Shown piece after piece: positions 8,801-17,042 of a stretch of 35,024 nucleotides of DNA. The translations under genes were made by a program, and so were the position numbers. The stretch is from Saprospiraceae bacterium (GTDB lineage Bacteria; Bacteroidota; Bacteroidia; Chitinophagales; Saprospiraceae), in NCBI GenBank assembly GCA_016787525.1, contig JAEUUP010000023.1, forward strand, positions 1 to 35,024. The letters run 5' to 3'. Within the stretch, counting starts at the first letter, position 1, and each line of letters starts with the position of its first letter. The notes below the pieces were generated by a model that was not told the origin of the DNA, did no database searches, and was given only the letters and a program-made list of their open reading frames with translations.

Positions 8801-8919
8801 GCACCCACCAACGCTTCGCCTGTCTTGGCATCCGTTATTTTGCCTTGAACGGTTATGACTTGTGCCACAATAGCCCAACTGAACAACAGAAATAGAGGAA
8901 TTAATAATCGTTTTTTCAT
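5899..8919 (-). CDS. SusC/RagA-family TonB-dependent outer-membrane transporter
   Basis: The 1006-residue protein begins with a signal peptide (to about AQV at 20). It continues with a carboxypeptidase-regulatory-like domain (QGKITDAKTGEALVGASVVVKG, about 24-105), the SusC signature EVIVVGYGTQKKSDVTGAV (about 103-121), a TonB plug with YVVDGLLSDD and VEVLKDASATAIYGSRGANG (about 175-220), and a long 22-strand barrel ending in aromatic-rich GLNANF. It imports oligosaccharides across the outer membrane using TonB energy, with the SusD protein encoded 69 bp downstream. Length and order are normal for the family. Two exact TACTGAGGGG elements (6087 and 8509) and one variant (7076) are embedded. 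The likely cargo, beta-1,2-linked glucooligosaccharides, is inferred from the GH144 and GH3 neighbours. Confidence 0.95.
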   Translation of the reverse strand: MKKRLLIPLFLLFSWAIVAQVITVQGKITDAKTGEALVGASVVVKGTTNGTITDVEGQYSLDKVSPNAQLTFSYVGYLAQDVAVSSQRTLNIALEEETSTLKEVIVVGYGTQKKSDVTGAVASVKGKDIASIATPSVQQALQGKIAGVYVTPESGSPGAGAVIRIRGTGTLNNSNPFYVVDGLLSDDISFVNPNDVESVEVLKDASATAIYGSRGANGVIIVTTKRGKSGKPVIGLSSYYGSQELLKKIPLANATEYATLRNIAAKNFGAPQPYPNPAALGEGTDWQDEIFHTAPMQNVNLSARGGTDAMTYSISGDYFKQEGILQNGDFERLTLRINNEYKLSKAIKIGHNFSIINTKSHYAPGVIYNAYYAPPTVAPIDSAGKFGNTTSDGSVGNPVATRYYERYNDGSGFRTAGNFYLDLNLFKGLTYRSNFGLDLANNEAKRFVPVFRVTDLQKNDINSLSASRSKSINKLWENTMSYDNTFGKHHINLLAGVTAQIDDNWFLGGTGTNLPGDVNNIEGDIEDLLYLRAATQGFTVTESSSGWRMFSQLYRTNYSYSDKYLLTASMRIDKSSKFGKNKRTGIFPSIGLGWRVKEESFLKDVDWLSNLKLRGSWGITGNDKIDQNSKSPPVTDKLDAIFGNSEKFFPGATITRLSNPNLHWEETEQMDIGFEAGFLNNRLTTEIDWYKRTTYDILSSLPIPGFIGASDPPVVNSASVFNQGFDINLGWRDRTKQSLGYNVNVIVSTVHNEVISLGEGKTEIFSGGVGEGGKLGTRTVIGLPIGAYYGYKVDGVFQNTEELNKYPKRTGEQANKDVFAGDLRYADTNGDGVITDKDRTYLGSPIPDLTYTLNLGADYKGLDFSIQILGVKGNKVLNAKRLARFSTGNFEKTFLNGWTGEGTSNFEPRVTIGGRNYEVSERFIEDGAFTSIRNVQIGYTLPLSISRKLKMSNFRLYVSATNLKTWATYTGYTPEVVNGGDSFSVGIDRGAYPVAKTMTIGLNANF

Positions 8920-9236
8920 AATTCGGTGAAGTTTAGTTTAGAAATTCAAACATTCTCTTTTGTTTGTATGAATGGTTTTTTATTGTGAGGACGGATTTCG
9001 TTTATTTATAAAACCTATTGATGCCGTCCCTACGGGACTCAAACCTTTTTCCCAATATTTTGCTACCAAAATGCCAGCCCTATGGGCTTTTTTATCTTTC
9101 AATAGCCTATAAAAAGCCCATAGGGCTGACATTCTGGTAGCAAAACAAGACCCATTAACACATCAGAAGCCCGTAGGGCTGACATTTTGGTAGCAATTGG
9201 GCATTTGGGTCACAAATTGCCCCCAAATACCACCAA
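8920..9236. other. Upstream region of the SusC gene with inverted and direct repeats
   Basis: No gene is present. 8920-9050 should hold the SusC promoter, but no clear -33/-7 pair (TTTG and TAnnTTTG) was found. 9058-9196 is filled by a three-copy repeat described separately. Confidence 0.5.
9058..9196. repeat. Three-copy repeat of about 35 bp (one inverted pair plus one direct copy)
   Basis: Arm 1 at about 9058-9094 and arm 2 at about 9110-9144 are reverse complements with two mismatches. A third copy at about 9164-9196 repeats arm 2 in direct orientation. Each copy contains the small palindrome AGCCCATAGGGCT (or CCCGTAGGGCT) and the phrase GACATTnTGGTAGCAA. A similar GCCCC-ATC-GGGGC plus TTTTGGTAGC design recurs at 28.86-29.08 kb, so this belongs to a wider family of intergenic elements. 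No protein is encoded. Confidence 0.8.
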
Positions 9237-9899
9237 TCACAACCTTTTCAGCAGCTTTTGCACCTGTTTTGTCCAAATCGCATACCCCTCAGTATTCATG
9301 TGCAGCATATCTGCTTTGAATAGTTTTGGGTCAGGCTTGCCATCACTTCCCAACATGCGGTTGAAGGTGTCAATGAAATACAAACCTTTCTCACGTTGCA
9401 CCCATGCCCACAATTCTTGGTTGAATGTCTTTTGATTGTCAAAGTGTTTCTGGCGTGAAGGGCTGGGTTTGATGGCAAAAAACACGATTTTGGTCTTTGG
9501 CAACTGCGTTTTCACCTTTTTGACAAAGGTTTTGTAGTCTTCCAGCACCGTTTCGACCGATTTACCTGCATTAATGTCGTTGTCGCCTTCATAAAAAAAG
9601 ATGATTTTCGGCTTGTGTGGCACAACAACACGGTCAAAAAAGAGATTAGCATCGCTTGTTTGCGAACCTCCGAACCCTCGATTGACAACTTTGTACTTAT
9701 CGTTCGCAAAGTCGGTCTCGTAGCTACCCCACAGGCGAATAGTCGAACTACCATAGAGCAAAATCTGCCCCACAACAGGCTTATTCGCCGAGTCTTGGGC
9801 TTCAAAAGCGGCAATTTCCTTGTCAAAAGGATTGGTTTGTGCCGTTGTTTTGCCCAAAAACAACGAAATCAGCAATATCCAAAAGATTTGTTTTTTCAT
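9237..9899 (-). CDS. Secreted SGNH/GDSL-family hydrolase
   Basis: The 220-residue protein has a signal peptide (IFWILLISLFLGKTTAQ) and the four SGNH blocks: ILLYGSSTIRLW, where Ser52 takes the place of the GDS nucleophile; VNRGFGGSQ with the block II glycine near 77; EGDNDIN with Asn107; and ADMLHMNTEGY with the DxxH catalytic pair near the C-terminus. Family members are esterases or acylhydrolases acting on acetylated or otherwise acylated carbohydrates and lipids. Between the SusC and GH3 genes of a glycan locus, removal of acyl decorations from the glucan is a reasonable inference. The Thr-Glu-Gly beside the catalytic His is encoded by a TACTGAGGGG element (9285-9294). The substrate is not identifiable from sequence. 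Confidence 0.85.
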   Translation of the reverse strand: MKKQIFWILLISLFLGKTTAQTNPFDKEIAAFEAQDSANKPVVGQILLYGSSTIRLWGSYETDFANDKYKVVNRGFGGSQTSDANLFFDRVVVPHKPKIIFFYEGDNDINAGKSVETVLEDYKTFVKKVKTQLPKTKIVFFAIKPSPSRQKHFDNQKTFNQELWAWVQREKGLYFIDTFNRMLGSDGKPDPKLFKADMLHMNTEGYAIWTKQVQKLLKRL

Positions 9900-9996
9900 A
9901 TCATTGTATCTGTTTAAACGAATATGCTACAAAGTAAACAAGAGCCTCATTGACCGTCTAAAACGCTCGACTTGGGTCGAGAAACGCTCGAAAACA

Positions 9997-10143
9997 GTCG
10001 TGAGTTCGAGCGATTGGGTCGTGAGTTCGAGCGATTCAGTCGTAAGTTCGAGCGATTCAGTCGTGAGTTCGAGCAATTCAGTCGTGAGTTCGAGCAATTC
10101 AGTCGTGAGTTCGAGCGATTTAGTCGTGAGTTCGAGCGATTCA
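9997..10143. repeat. Tandem array, 7 copies of 21 bp
   Basis: Seven units, 9997-10017 then every 21 bp to 10143, of consensus GTCGTGAGTTCGAGCGATTCA. Variation is limited to a few positions (GATTGG, GTAAG, GCAATT, GATTTA), and a broken eighth unit begins at 10144. Because 21 is a multiple of three, three frames stay open across it and give repetitive heptapeptides on both strands. None has a plausible start or domain. A second non-coding 21-bp array of seven units lies at 27409-27554 with an unrelated sequence. Confidence 0.9.
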
Positions 10144-10147
10144 GTCG

Positions 10148-10311
10148 TCATTGCGAGCGAAGCGAAGCAATCTTTTAAAAGCCAAGCGCAAACTTTACAC
10201 GAACAGCGAAGCAATCCGTTAAAAGCCAAGCGCAAACTTTACGATTGCATCGAAGCTCCCTTCAGTATTCTGCGTTCTACTTCAAAGATTGCTTCGCTTT
10301 GCTCGCAATGA
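10148..10311. repeat. REP-like inverted repeat (TCATTGCGAGCGAAGCGAAGCAATC type)
   Basis: The left arm at 10148-10175 and the right arm at 10284-10311 are near-exact reverse complements of the widespread TCATTGCGAGCGAAG-type repeat seen in many bacterial phyla. Between them, 38 bp beginning AGCGAAGCAATC occur twice in direct orientation (10161-10198 and 10205-10242, two mismatches). This is a non-coding dispersed element next to the end of the GH3 gene. Confidence 0.8.
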
Positions 10312-10382
10312 CGGGTGGAACGCTCGCAATGACGACGCTGTCTCTCGCAATGACGACGCTGTTTTTCAATCAACTGAATAAT

Positions 10383-12647
10383 TTACTTCAAAGTGACCCG
10401 CACAGTCTTGACTGCATCCGAAGAGCCGCCCACCATGATGTCAAAATCGCCTGCTTCGGCTTTCTTTTCTAAGTTTGGATGATAAAATGCCAAGTCATCA
10501 GTCGTCAAAGTGAAGCTGATGACCTTGGATTCGCCTGCTTTGAGCAGGACTTTTTGGAAACGTTTTAATTCTTTCAATGGTCGAGTAATGCTGCCAACTA
10601 AGTCGCGCACATAGAGTTGGGCAATTTCTTCGCCATCGCGATTGCCCGTGTTTTTGAGTGTGAAACTAACCGTGATTTTGTCGTTAAAACCAAACATAGG
10701 TTTGTCAGCACTCAAATTTTCATAAGAAAAAGTCGTGTAACTCAAGCCAAAACCAAATGGATACTGAGGGGTGTTCGCCATATCCATGTATTTTGACGTG
10801 TATTTGTTATTGGCATCGAAAGGACGACCCGTATTTTTTTCACAATAGAACAAAGGCACTTGTCCAACCGAGCGTGGAAAGGTCATAGGCAGCTTACCCG
10901 ACGGATTGTAGTCGCCAAAAAGCACATCAGCGACGGCATTGCCCCCCTCAGTACCTGGAAACCACGCCTCAACGATGGCAGTAGCCTTATCTGCGACCTC
11001 TGGAATCGCCAAAGGGCGACCATTGAGCAAAACCACGACCACAGGTTTGCCTGTTTTGACCAATTCGAGAATCAAATCCTTCTGGACACCCGGCAAAGTG
11101 ATGTCTGCACGGCAAGCGGCTTCGCCTGTCATCCAACCACGCTCCCCGACAGCCACCACCACTACGTCGGCTTGCTTGGTTATGCGAATGGCTTCGGCGA
11201 AACCGTCCATGCTTAGTTTAGGTTGATTCATAGAAGGGAAGTTATTTTCCAAATCGCAGCCTTGTGCGTGCATGATGGTGGCAGAAGGTGCTGCTTTTTT
11301 GATGCCTTCCAAAAGACTGACGCAAGCATTGCCATCTCCTGCCCCTGACCACGAGCCAATAAGGTCAATCTTCGAGTCTGCCAAAGGTCCAACGACGGCA
11401 ATTGTCTTATTTTTACTGAGGGGTAGGGTCATATTGTCGTTTTTTAGCAAAACGATGCTCTTTCGTGCCATATCTCGTGCGGCTTCACGGTTTTCTTTCG
11501 AGAAAACCACCCGTTTTTCTCTCTCTGTATCGCTGAATTTGTACGGATTATCGAACAAACCGAGCTGAAATTTGAGTTTTAGAACCCGCCGCACCGCATT
11601 GTCCACCGTTAGTTGCGAAACTTTGCCCTCTGCAAGCGATTTTTTCAAGTAATTGTAATAGACTGCGCCTTGTAAGTCCATATCTACGCCCGCATTGATG
11701 GATTTTTCGCCCGCCTCTTTCTCATCGGCGACGTTGCCATGGTTCACCATCTCGTTTATAGACGTATAATCGGTGACAATAAAGCCCTTAAAGCCCCATT
11801 TCTTCCTCAAAATGTCGGTCAAAAGCGGTTTATTCGCCGTCGAAGGCACGCCATTGATTTCATTGAAAGAAGTCATAAACGTCAAAGCCCCTGCATCCAC
11901 GCAAGCTTTGAAAGGTGGCAAATAAGTTTCCCAAAGTGACACGTCGGATAGGTCAACTGTGTGGTAGTCGCGCCCTGCTTGAGCCGCCCCATACGCCGCA
12001 AAGTGCTTGGCACACGCCACAACGCTCGAAGTTGAACCAATCTTGCCTTGAAATCCGCGAGTACGTGCCGCCCCAATCAAAGAACCGAGATACACATCTT
12101 CACCTGACCCTTCAGTACAACGTCCCCAGCGCGGGTCACGCGAAATATCGAGCATCGGCGCAAAAGTCCAGTGCAAACCAGCTGCCGAAGCCTCTTCGGC
12201 GGCAATCCGAGCCGAGCGTTCGATGGCGGTCATGTCCCAACTCGCCGCTTCACCGAGCGGAATTGGGAAAATAGTCTTGTAACCATGAATGACATCGTAG
12301 CCAAAAAGCAAAGGAATCTTCATACGGGTTTCTTTCATCGCGATTTCTTGCAATTTTCGATTGTAATCAGCCGTATGAGCGTTGAAAATATTGCCACATT
12401 TGCCCGACCGAATGTCATCTGCATACCCTTTGCGAATGGTTGGCCCCGTCACATCCCAATCAGAGGTGAACAAGGTCAATTGACCAATCTTTTCGTCCAA
12501 ATTCATTTTGGCTAAAACCGAATCTACTTTGCGATCGAGCGGGTCTTTGTACTGAGGGGTCGGCTTTTTGGCTTTCGGGCTTTGCCCAAAGACAGTGATG
12601 CTACTGATTAGGAGCATCATGAGTATGTTTAGGCCCTTGTTTTTCAT
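10383..12647 (-). CDS. bglX: GH3-family periplasmic beta-glucosidase (BglX-like)
   Basis: The 754-residue protein has a signal peptide (to VFGQ, about 22) and the complete three-part GH3 layout: N-terminal TIM-like domain with the KHF motif near 214-216 and the nucleophile Asp293 in GFIVTDYTS; alpha/beta sandwich domain with GERGWMTGEAACRADITLPG supplying the acid/base region; and a C-terminal fibronectin-III-like domain after PFGFGLSYTTF. It removes glucose from the non-reducing ends of beta-glucosides in the periplasm. Bacteroides BT_3567, a relative in a similar neighbourhood, acts on beta-1,2-glucooligosaccharides, which suggests the substrate here. It is 18 bp downstream of a glucoamylase-like gene, so the two are co-transcribed. 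Four exact TACTGAGGGG elements are embedded (10762, 10944, 11414, 12550), plus the near-match TACTGAAGGG at 12108. Confidence 0.93.
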   Translation of the reverse strand: MKNKGLNILMMLLISSITVFGQSPKAKKPTPQYKDPLDRKVDSVLAKMNLDEKIGQLTLFTSDWDVTGPTIRKGYADDIRSGKCGNIFNAHTADYNRKLQEIAMKETRMKIPLLFGYDVIHGYKTIFPIPLGEAASWDMTAIERSARIAAEEASAAGLHWTFAPMLDISRDPRWGRCTEGSGEDVYLGSLIGAARTRGFQGKIGSTSSVVACAKHFAAYGAAQAGRDYHTVDLSDVSLWETYLPPFKACVDAGALTFMTSFNEINGVPSTANKPLLTDILRKKWGFKGFIVTDYTSINEMVNHGNVADEKEAGEKSINAGVDMDLQGAVYYNYLKKSLAEGKVSQLTVDNAVRRVLKLKFQLGLFDNPYKFSDTEREKRVVFSKENREAARDMARKSIVLLKNDNMTLPLSKNKTIAVVGPLADSKIDLIGSWSGAGDGNACVSLLEGIKKAAPSATIMHAQGCDLENNFPSMNQPKLSMDGFAEAIRITKQADVVVVAVGERGWMTGEAACRADITLPGVQKDLILELVKTGKPVVVVLLNGRPLAIPEVADKATAIVEAWFPGTEGGNAVADVLFGDYNPSGKLPMTFPRSVGQVPLFYCEKNTGRPFDANNKYTSKYMDMANTPQYPFGFGLSYTTFSYENLSADKPMFGFNDKITVSFTLKNTGNRDGEEIAQLYVRDLVGSITRPLKELKRFQKVLLKAGESKVISFTLTTDDLAFYHPNLEKKAEAGDFDIMVGGSSDAVKTVRVTLK

Positions 12648-12665
12648 AATTGTAAGTTTTTTTAA

Positions 12666-14102
12666 TTATTTTTTGTCCGAATCTAACCAACCTCCTTTGA
12701 AACCAGCCTTTCGCAAGCCCGCCACGACGTAAGGATTCTTCTTCATCAGATTCCAAACGAGGTTAGAGCGATGATTTTCAATCTGAATAACGATAGGTCC
12801 TTGGTCAATACCCAAATAATCGCGGTCAATCCAGCCCCCCTCAGTAATATTGGGGTTGGCATTGTTCGACGAATAGAAAGTATAGGTCGGATTGTAAGCA
12901 TCTTTGAAACCGTATTCGGTTACAAGCGGCGTGTTGCGGTATTTATTCCACATATTTTCAATGGCAGGCAAACAAACCTCTGGCGCAAAGGGCAACGAAC
13001 CCGCAACAGCAGTCGGTGCAATCGTGCCATCGTCAATGACGCGAATAGAAGCCGCCCCACGTGCGCTGTAAGTCTGAAAATTGTGCTTTTTTCCGTTGAT
13101 AACAAGGGATGTATCGCGCGGCCCGTCGCAAGCTGTCAAGCCCCATTCATTTGCACCGTAGTTTTTGTAACCGTTTGGGTTGTCTATGGCATAACTGCGT
13201 TGAGCCAAAGTCGCCCGACGAGAGTTCTCGAAGTAGTCAATGCCCTTTTTGGACATATAAGCGTCTTTGATACCTCTAAAATCAATGTACATTTGACTGT
13301 ATTGATGCCCAAAAAGTGGCTCGAAGTTGATATGTTCCTGTCCTTTGTAGGTTTCCCAACGATAAGGCGCGCACCAACGCTCCCAACAGTCGGCAGGAAT
13401 CGGATGTGTCGGCGAACCCATTGCCAAGACCAACAAAACCATGGCTTCATTGTAGCCAATCCATTCATTTTTCAAGAAACCTCGCTCAGGATGGTAGCCC
13501 ATGGAAAGGTTTTTGTTGTCATTTAAGAAAAAAGTCCAGTCCACACGGCGGTAGAGTTTGTCACTTAGCTCACGGATTTCGTTTTCAGTTGGGTCATTCT
13601 TGTCAAAATACGACATGACGGACATGACACCCGCCATCAGCAGACCTGTGTCAATGGTTGATAGCTCCACATCGCGAAAACGCAAAGATTTTTCATGGTC
13701 AAGGAAGTGATAATAGAAACCTTTGTAGCCACTTACCCCAGATTTGGCTTCGCCTTGCGGCATTGTCCACAAAGCACGCAAAGTTTTGACGACTCTTTCC
13801 GCTGCTTGTGCGCGTGAGACGTAATGGCGTTCAGCACCGATGCAATACGCTGTCAGACCAAAGCCAGTGGCAGCGATACTCGTGAAATCACGTTGAGGAT
13901 GACGGTCAGGTACTTGAAAGTTTTTATCAACTAAGTCCCAAAACCAAAGGAATGTGCGATGTTCCAACTCATCGAGAGAGAAAAGGGGATTGTCTTTTTG
14001 TTGTTTAGGCGGTGTTTGCACAATTGTGCCGTTGGGTTTTTGGTTGCAACTCCAAAGGCAAAGAAGAAATAGGCAGATTGAGAGTAGCTGCTTTGATTTC
14101 AT
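12666..14102 (-). CDS. Glucoamylase-like (GH144-type) lipoprotein
   Basis: The 478-residue protein carries a lipoprotein signal (LFLLCLWSC, Cys19) followed by one glycoamylase-like domain (PF10091/COG5368) spanning nearly the whole chain: FLWFWDLVD, ATGFGLTAYCIGAERHYVSR, SGYKGFYYHFLD, STIDTGLLMAGVMSVMSYF, NEWGLTACDGP, and the end motif IDQGPIVIQIENHRSNLVWNLM. The family includes Chitinophaga CpSGL, the founding endo-beta-1,2-glucanase of GH144, so cleavage of beta-1,2-glucan is the best guess; older databases call it glucoamylase. Lipidation implies an outer-membrane or periplasmic anchor. It is a paralogue of the 617-residue protein at 17043-18896 and 18 bp upstream of the GH3 gene. The TACTGAGGGG element at 12837 encodes Thr-Glu-Gly near the C-terminus. 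Confidence 0.87.
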   Translation of the reverse strand: MKSKQLLSICLFLLCLWSCNQKPNGTIVQTPPKQQKDNPLFSLDELEHRTFLWFWDLVDKNFQVPDRHPQRDFTSIAATGFGLTAYCIGAERHYVSRAQAAERVVKTLRALWTMPQGEAKSGVSGYKGFYYHFLDHEKSLRFRDVELSTIDTGLLMAGVMSVMSYFDKNDPTENEIRELSDKLYRRVDWTFFLNDNKNLSMGYHPERGFLKNEWIGYNEAMVLLVLAMGSPTHPIPADCWERWCAPYRWETYKGQEHINFEPLFGHQYSQMYIDFRGIKDAYMSKKGIDYFENSRRATLAQRSYAIDNPNGYKNYGANEWGLTACDGPRDTSLVINGKKHNFQTYSARGAASIRVIDDGTIAPTAVAGSLPFAPEVCLPAIENMWNKYRNTPLVTEYGFKDAYNPTYTFYSSNNANPNITEGGWIDRDYLGIDQGPIVIQIENHRSNLVWNLMKKNPYVVAGLRKAGFKGGWLDSDKK

Positions 14103-14199
14103 AGAAAAGTTTAGTTTTGATTGAACTCAAAACGCCAAACACAGAGCCGATAGCCGCTAACTGTGTGCATGTTTCGGCGATGAGTCGAATGAAGATAAA

Positions 14200-14209
14200 T
14201 ACTGAGGGG
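14200..14209 (+). repeat. TACTGAGGGG element between CBM and lipoprotein genes
   Basis: Exact copy with G5 then T, the only recognisable item in the 167-bp spacer 14103-14269. Confidence 0.85.
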
Positions 14210-14269
14210 GTGTCGAGCTGCCATCAAGGCAACCCGACAAGACCCTCAATAGAAGTATGAAAAACTTTA

Positions 14270-16960
14270 CTACTCTTTTACAAATTTGTTGTTCGCAACC
14301 AAACCTTTATCGTTGAATGCAGAAATCAAATACATGCCTTTGTCCAAACCATCGAGCGACAAAGTGTAGTTATCGTTGTTAGATAGCGTGACAACTTTCA
14401 CTTTTTGACCCAACATGTTGGTTACTTCCAAACGACGTACCCCCTCAGTATTGTTGACGTACAATTGGTCAAAAGCAGGGTTCGGATAGACTTTCAAAGC
14501 CTCAACTTTAGTCGCTTCAAAGATGCCAGTAGTCGTGCAACTGCCCTCACCAACGACAATGTCATCAATATAATTCGTCAGAATCGTAGTTGGGACGGCT
14601 AAACCTAAGTCAATGAACAAAGTCAAGCGTGTGTAACCCTCTTTACCTGTGACACGACCTGTGAAATTGACAGTAATCTCTTCCCACTCGTTCACTTTTG
14701 TGTTAGCGACTGCAATTTCGACGTTATTCGGACCTGTTGGCGAGCCTTCCAGTTTAGCGGCGAAGTTTCCGATGTGATCCATCAACACTTTTGCTTTGAT
14801 GGTGATGTTGGTATTCCATTTCATCGGCGCAGGTAAGTCAAAAAAGCCGCCAGTGAAAGTCGTACTGTTGGGCAAACGTTTAAATTCCATGACCGTGTTA
14901 CTTGTATTGATGCCAACTTTTTTAGGATTTGGCAAAACACGAGCGAATTTGCCGTCCAATGTATCATTTGCAAAGTATTTGAAAGGCACAGTCAAGCCAG
15001 CTGATTCAAAATTGATAGCACAACCTGAGATGGGTTCAGATTTCCATTGAATATCGTCCACCAAATAAATATCATTGCCCGAGTTCGCTGTACCACCATT
15101 GAAGAAGATAGCAATGTTTTTGTAATTATTGGCTTTTACGCTGCTGAAGTCAATGTTGAAGGTTTGCCAAGCATTGGCTGTACGCAATGTATCCCAAATT
15201 TCCTTCGCAGCAGATGTTCCACCTTCCAATTTGAACAACATACGGGTGTTGGCACGAGGACCAAATATCTTAATACTCAACTGATTGTATTTAGACAAGT
15301 CAATAGCCGTTGTTTTCGTCAACACCAAAGCCGACCATTCGTCAGCAGGGTCTGCATAACGACCGATTTTGTCCGAAGGATTGGCTGTACTTTGTTGTGT
15401 ATTGTTCGTTACAGTCAGTTTATCGCTGCCTGAACCATAAGTTGTGTTGCGTTGGCACTCAAAATCGTCCAAAATATTCAAATTGGGCGTTACATTGGCG
15501 CAAACATTGAGCGTCAATTTCGTTTGTTTCAAATTATCGAAGTGATAAACCGCACCACTTGCCGCCGTACCAGAGTTGAAAAGGATATTGACAGAAGAAA
15601 TGTCTGTGATACCGACAGAAGAAGAGAAATCGAAGCCCAAATTTGTCCAAGTACCTGCCGAATCAATCGTTGCTTCGGCCGTTTTGTTGCCTTGTGTCGC
15701 ACTCACGAGCTGCATGGTCACTTTCTGACCGACTGAACCCGCTGGAGCTAAGACTTGTACGTTCATTTGAGGCGCAGTTGCCTCCACTTTGAAGCCTGTT
15801 GGTAACGCACCTGTCACCAAAGAGATAGCTGTCGAGCCACGTGTGAATTTACCGACGTTTGTACTGTTGTTTGTCGCATTCACAGTCGGATTAGCCACCA
15901 TAGCATAAGTGCCTGTTGTACTTGTCCACGTCATTTTAGCCGATGGTTCAAAGTCTTCGAGGGCAGGTTTCTCTGTAAACATCCAATCATCAATATAATA
16001 AACATCACCTGCTGCTGATTGTGCGCCTGCATTGAAAAACAAAACAGCTTTTGTTAATCCTCGAAAAGCGGCACCACTGAAATCAGCACCAACGTTAACC
16101 CATTTATTGGTCATTGCGGCGGTTATTGGAACAGAAACTTCCATAGCAGCCCCTCCATTTTCCATTTTCATTAGCAAATTACCTGTTTTTGGGGCCCACA
16201 CTTTTAACCTCATGAAATTATTGACACTTAAATCAATGGGTGTAACATTTTGGTGAACAAGAGCTGCCCATTCTTGACCTGCACCAGAAGGTTCATTGTA
16301 GCGACCTACTTTTGCAGATGTATTGATACCTGTTGGATCAGGATTGGTAACAACTGTAAGCGAATCCCATGTATCCAAATAATTAGCATTGCGTTGACAT
16401 TCAAAGTCGTCAATAATGCTCTTGTTAGCAACTGTTCCCGAACAAGCATCGGCTGGCAATTGCTGAATGTTGTCAAACCAGAATGTATCTTGTTTAGAAT
16501 TGCCAACTCCTGCATCAAAGAACAGAATTAAGCGATTGAGTGAGTCAATCGCGCTGGCGCTTTTAAAATCAAGGTTGTACTCTTGCCAAGCATTTGTGAC
16601 AACGATGGGTTTTGATACCTCTTTGTTGCCTTTTGGCCCTTCCAATTTGAAAATTAAAGTACCCGCTTTTTTAGAATACACATTGATTTTGAAACGATTG
16701 TTGGTCGTTAGATTAACAGGAGTTGTAAATTTTGCCCAGAACAGACTGTAAGCCGTTGAGTCTTTTTTTATGTAGCGACCCACTTTTGATGAGCTATTCA
16801 CCGCATTGGGTTTAGGGTTGTTCACCACGCCACTCCAAGTGCCGTCTAAGGCTTCCCAATTTAAAGTAGCCGAGCCACTTTCAAAGTTCTCATTGATTTG
16901 GGCTTTCAAAAAGCCTACTGCCAGCAGCAGAATCGAGAGAGAGAGTAAGAGTTTTTTCAT
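14270..16960 (-). CDS. T9SS-exported surface protein with five carbohydrate-binding-like modules
   Basis: The 896-residue protein has a signal peptide (to LKAQ, about 21), five tandem modules of about 145 residues (approximately 22-168, 182-330, 333-480, 496-640, 648-806), and a type A T9SS sorting domain (822-896, KVYPNPAFDQL). Each module begins with a F-E or DDFE motif and ends with a (F/Y)xxDN/DD motif (FWFDNIQ, YYIDDW, YHFDNLK, YLVDDIQW, NYIDDIVV), the pattern of calcium-dependent jelly-roll carbohydrate-binding modules. Modules 2 and 4 share IxDDFECQRN. No catalytic domain is visible. Its place between two GH144-like genes suggests a surface glycan-binding protein for the same glucan, replacing SusE/SusF. 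A TACTGAGGGG copy (14441) is in the sorting domain, and none occurs in the following 2.6 kb. Confidence 0.82.
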   Translation of the reverse strand: MKKLLLSLSILLLAVGFLKAQINENFESGSATLNWEALDGTWSGVVNNPKPNAVNSSSKVGRYIKKDSTAYSLFWAKFTTPVNLTTNNRFKINVYSKKAGTLIFKLEGPKGNKEVSKPIVVTNAWQEYNLDFKSASAIDSLNRLILFFDAGVGNSKQDTFWFDNIQQLPADACSGTVANKSIIDDFECQRNANYLDTWDSLTVVTNPDPTGINTSAKVGRYNEPSGAGQEWAALVHQNVTPIDLSVNNFMRLKVWAPKTGNLLMKMENGGAAMEVSVPITAAMTNKWVNVGADFSGAAFRGLTKAVLFFNAGAQSAAGDVYYIDDWMFTEKPALEDFEPSAKMTWTSTTGTYAMVANPTVNATNNSTNVGKFTRGSTAISLVTGALPTGFKVEATAPQMNVQVLAPAGSVGQKVTMQLVSATQGNKTAEATIDSAGTWTNLGFDFSSSVGITDISSVNILFNSGTAASGAVYHFDNLKQTKLTLNVCANVTPNLNILDDFECQRNTTYGSGSDKLTVTNNTQQSTANPSDKIGRYADPADEWSALVLTKTTAIDLSKYNQLSIKIFGPRANTRMLFKLEGGTSAAKEIWDTLRTANAWQTFNIDFSSVKANNYKNIAIFFNGGTANSGNDIYLVDDIQWKSEPISGCAINFESAGLTVPFKYFANDTLDGKFARVLPNPKKVGINTSNTVMEFKRLPNSTTFTGGFFDLPAPMKWNTNITIKAKVLMDHIGNFAAKLEGSPTGPNNVEIAVANTKVNEWEEITVNFTGRVTGKEGYTRLTLFIDLGLAVPTTILTNYIDDIVVGEGSCTTTGIFEATKVEALKVYPNPAFDQLYVNNTEGVRRLEVTNMLGQKVKVVTLSNNDNYTLSLDGLDKGMYLISAFNDKGLVANNKFVKE

Positions 16961-17042
16961 AACAGATAAAAACGTTTGGTTATTAAATACTGGTTTTGGA
17001 TAATTATTTACGAATTGCGATTTTGGATTTATAAATTACTAT

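Larger units (their letters stand above)
9900..10382. other. Non-coding stretch with a tandem array and a dispersed repeat
   Basis: Apart from an AT-rich SGNH promoter region (9900-9960), this stretch holds a 21-bp tandem array (9997-10143), a REP-like inverted repeat (10148-10311), a 38-bp direct repeat, and three short direct repeats CTCGCAATGACG near 10303-10358. Long open frames in several phases come from the 21-bp period, a multiple of three, and are not thought to be genes. Confidence 0.7.

Noticed and set aside
9820-10311. Open frames in three phases across the 21-bp array (repeats of VVSSSDS, LELTTES and REFERFS type)
   Set aside because: They exist because the unit is a multiple of three and has no stops; they overlap one another, run into a dispersed repeat and have no start context or domain.
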